A DNA stretch of 6,422 nucleotides. Source: Candidatus Stahliibacteriota bacterium. Its GTDB lineage: Bacteria; Hydrothermota; UBA3073. Of this stretch, positions 5,464 through 6,422 are shown one piece after another; positions within the stretch are counted from its first letter, which is position 1; each line of letters begins with the position of its first letter. The stretch is taken from assembly GCA_030627085.1 (NCBI GenBank), contig DAOUSS010000087.1, positions 1 through 6,422 on the forward strand, given 5' to 3'. The translations under genes were made by a program, and so were the position numbers. The notes beneath the pieces are model-generated. The model made no database searches. It saw only the letters and a list, made by a program, of their open reading frames with translations, and was not told the DNA's origin.

Positions 5464-6219
5464 ATGATTATCATAAAATCCGATAGAGAGATAGAGATAA
5501 TGAAAGAAGGAGGAAAGGTTTTAAAAGAACTTCTTCTACTGCTCAAAGAGAATGTGAGAGAAGGAGTCACCACAAAAGAACTGGATAGGCTTGCGGAGAG
5601 ATTTATAAAAAAGAGTGGAGGGAGACCTGCATTCAAGGGATATAACGGTTTCCCCGCAAGTATATGCACATCTGTAAATGAGGTCGTTATTCATGGTATC
5701 CCTGGTGATTATGAACTCAAAAATTGCGATATAATAGGCATTGATGTTGGTGTCTCGTATAAAGGATATTTTACGGATACCGCGTATACATTTTCTGTGG
5801 GCAAGATAGATGGGCTAAAGGAGAAATTGATTGAAGCCACAAAAAAATCACTCTATGCTGCTCTGGATAAGGCAAGGGCGGGGAACAGGTTATCCGATAT
5901 ATCAAATGCAGTACAGACCTGTGTTGAATCCTGCGGTTTTTCAGTGGTGAGGGAGTTCTGCGGTCACGGAGTTGGCAAGGAACTGCACGAAGATCCCCAA
6001 ATTGTAAATTATGGCCCACCGAATCGCGGTGCCATCTTGAAGGCTGGAATGACCCTTGCCATAGAACCTATGATAAATGCAGGGGCTCCTGATGTAGCAA
6101 TTTTAAAGGATGGATGGACAGTTGTAACGAAGGATGATAGTCCCTCTGCCCACTTTGAACACACGATTGCAATTGCTTCAGATGGAAAAGAGCCAATAAT
6201 CATAACAGAATGGGAATAA
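5464..6219 (+). CDS. map: type I methionine aminopeptidase
   Basis: This 251-residue cytoplasmic metalloprotease removes the initiator methionine from new proteins when the second residue is small. The pita-bread fold is complete. His77 (VVIHGIP) is the substrate-contacting histidine. The five metal ligands are Asp94 (GIDVG), Asp105 (FTDTAYTF), His168 (CGHGVGKELHE), Glu201 (AIEPM) and Glu232 (FEHTIAI); His175 is the other conserved active-site histidine. The length matches the short bacterial form without an N-terminal zinc-finger extension. ATG 5464 gives the standard start (IIIKSDREIEIMKEGG). It sits in a perfect 15-base palindrome, with no strong Shine-Dalgarno. map lies 152 bases after mutS, across a repeat, and not in the ribosomal-protein/secY/adk cluster where it is often found. 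It may therefore have its own promoter or depend on readthrough. Confidence 0.97.
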   Translation: MIIIKSDREIEIMKEGGKVLKELLLLLKENVREGVTTKELDRLAERFIKKSGGRPAFKGYNGFPASICTSVNEVVIHGIPGDYELKNCDIIGIDVGVSYKGYFTDTAYTFSVGKIDGLKEKLIEATKKSLYAALDKARAGNRLSDISNAVQTCVESCGFSVVREFCGHGVGKELHEDPQIVNYGPPNRGAILKAGMTLAIEPMINAGAPDVAILKDGWTVVTKDDSPSAHFEHTIAIASDGKEPIIITEWE

Positions 6220-6280
6220 GTTATTAAGTTATATCCGAAGTGGACAACCACACCAGACTGTACAGAAACTACGATTTGAG

Positions 6281-6306
6281 CTGGTAGCCGCAACTTTTAA
6301 GTTGCG
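6281..6306 (+). repeat. hairpin repeat copy 1 (CTGGTAGCCGCA family)
   Basis: The 12-base lead CTGGTAGCCGCA (6281-6292) opens into an 8-pair stem, CGCAACTT (6289-6296) with AAGTTGCG (6299-6306), around TT. A second copy of the lead lies 88 bases downstream with a different but still perfectly paired stem. No T-run follows, so a terminator role for map is not supported. It looks like a REP-like extragenic palindrome. Confidence 0.65.
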
Positions 6307-6368
6307 TAAGTCTCGTAAAATTGTATCTTATGGACGCAAGCTAAACAGGCTGTGCAAAAAGTAGGGAT

Positions 6369-6394
6369 CTGGTAGCCGCAGACTTCAGTCTGCG
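6369..6394 (+). repeat. hairpin repeat copy 2 (CTGGTAGCCGCA family)
   Basis: The same lead CTGGTAGCCGCA (6369-6380) opens into an 8-pair stem, CGCAGACT (6377-6384) with AGTCTGCG (6387-6394), around TC. Compared with copy 1 the inner stem bases differ on both arms so that pairing is kept. The rest of 6220-6422 shows no coding signal. Confidence 0.65.
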
Positions 6395-6422
6395 AATAGA
6401 AGATGCTGTTCTGGATTCAAGT

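Noticed and set aside
5388..5669. Reverse-strand ORF of 93 codons across the mutS-map spacer and the start of map
   Set aside because: It is antisense to the well-supported map gene, and its N-terminal or C-terminal residues come from spacer repeats (a PVCRQAG-type peptide).

Overview
The window is a stretch of bacterial chromosome of moderate GC content with five protein genes and one tRNA gene, all on the + strand. The proteins are ordinary bacterial types: a HAD phosphatase, the protein-arginine kinase pair McsA/McsB, mismatch-repair MutS and type I methionine aminopeptidase. The organism is probably from an uncultivated bacterial lineage. The tRNA lacks an encoded CCA end, most genes have no clear Shine-Dalgarno sequence, and the spacers are packed with several kinds of short inverted and direct repeats of a style often seen in candidate-phylum genomes (Omnitrophota, WOR-3 or Poribacteria-like). 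That placement is an impression and not a demonstrated assignment.

Layout. Positions 1-300 hold a strong sigma70-type promoter, an AT-rich inverted-repeat element in the leader, and a tRNA-Ser(GGA). Positions 300-518 hold a second inverted repeat with short TGACYAA tandem units and no convincing gene. A HAD hydrolase follows (519-1076), and its stop codon lies inside a hairpin repeat. The 132-base gap to mcsA is almost entirely hairpin repeats. mcsA (1209-1673) and mcsB (1663-2703) overlap, and mutS starts 43 bases after mcsB, so mcsA-mcsB-mutS is a likely transcription unit. The mutS to map gap (5312-5463) carries another inverted repeat, whose left arm runs into mutS and encodes the last 14 residues of the protein. 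map occupies 5464-6219. The final 200 bases contain no gene but hold two copies of a hairpin whose stem sequences differ by compensating changes.

Function. McsA and McsB together phosphorylate arginines on proteins and, in Firmicutes, mark them for ClpCP degradation. Here the usual neighbours ctsR and clpC are absent from the window and mutS takes the downstream place. MutS recognises mismatches, and MetAP removes initiator methionine. The HAD enzyme's substrate is unknown. I see no undescribed defence, mobile or biosynthetic system. The most interesting material is the repeat load: repeats sit between promoter and tRNA, supply a stop codon, extend a conserved protein, and form a hairpin family with covarying stems.
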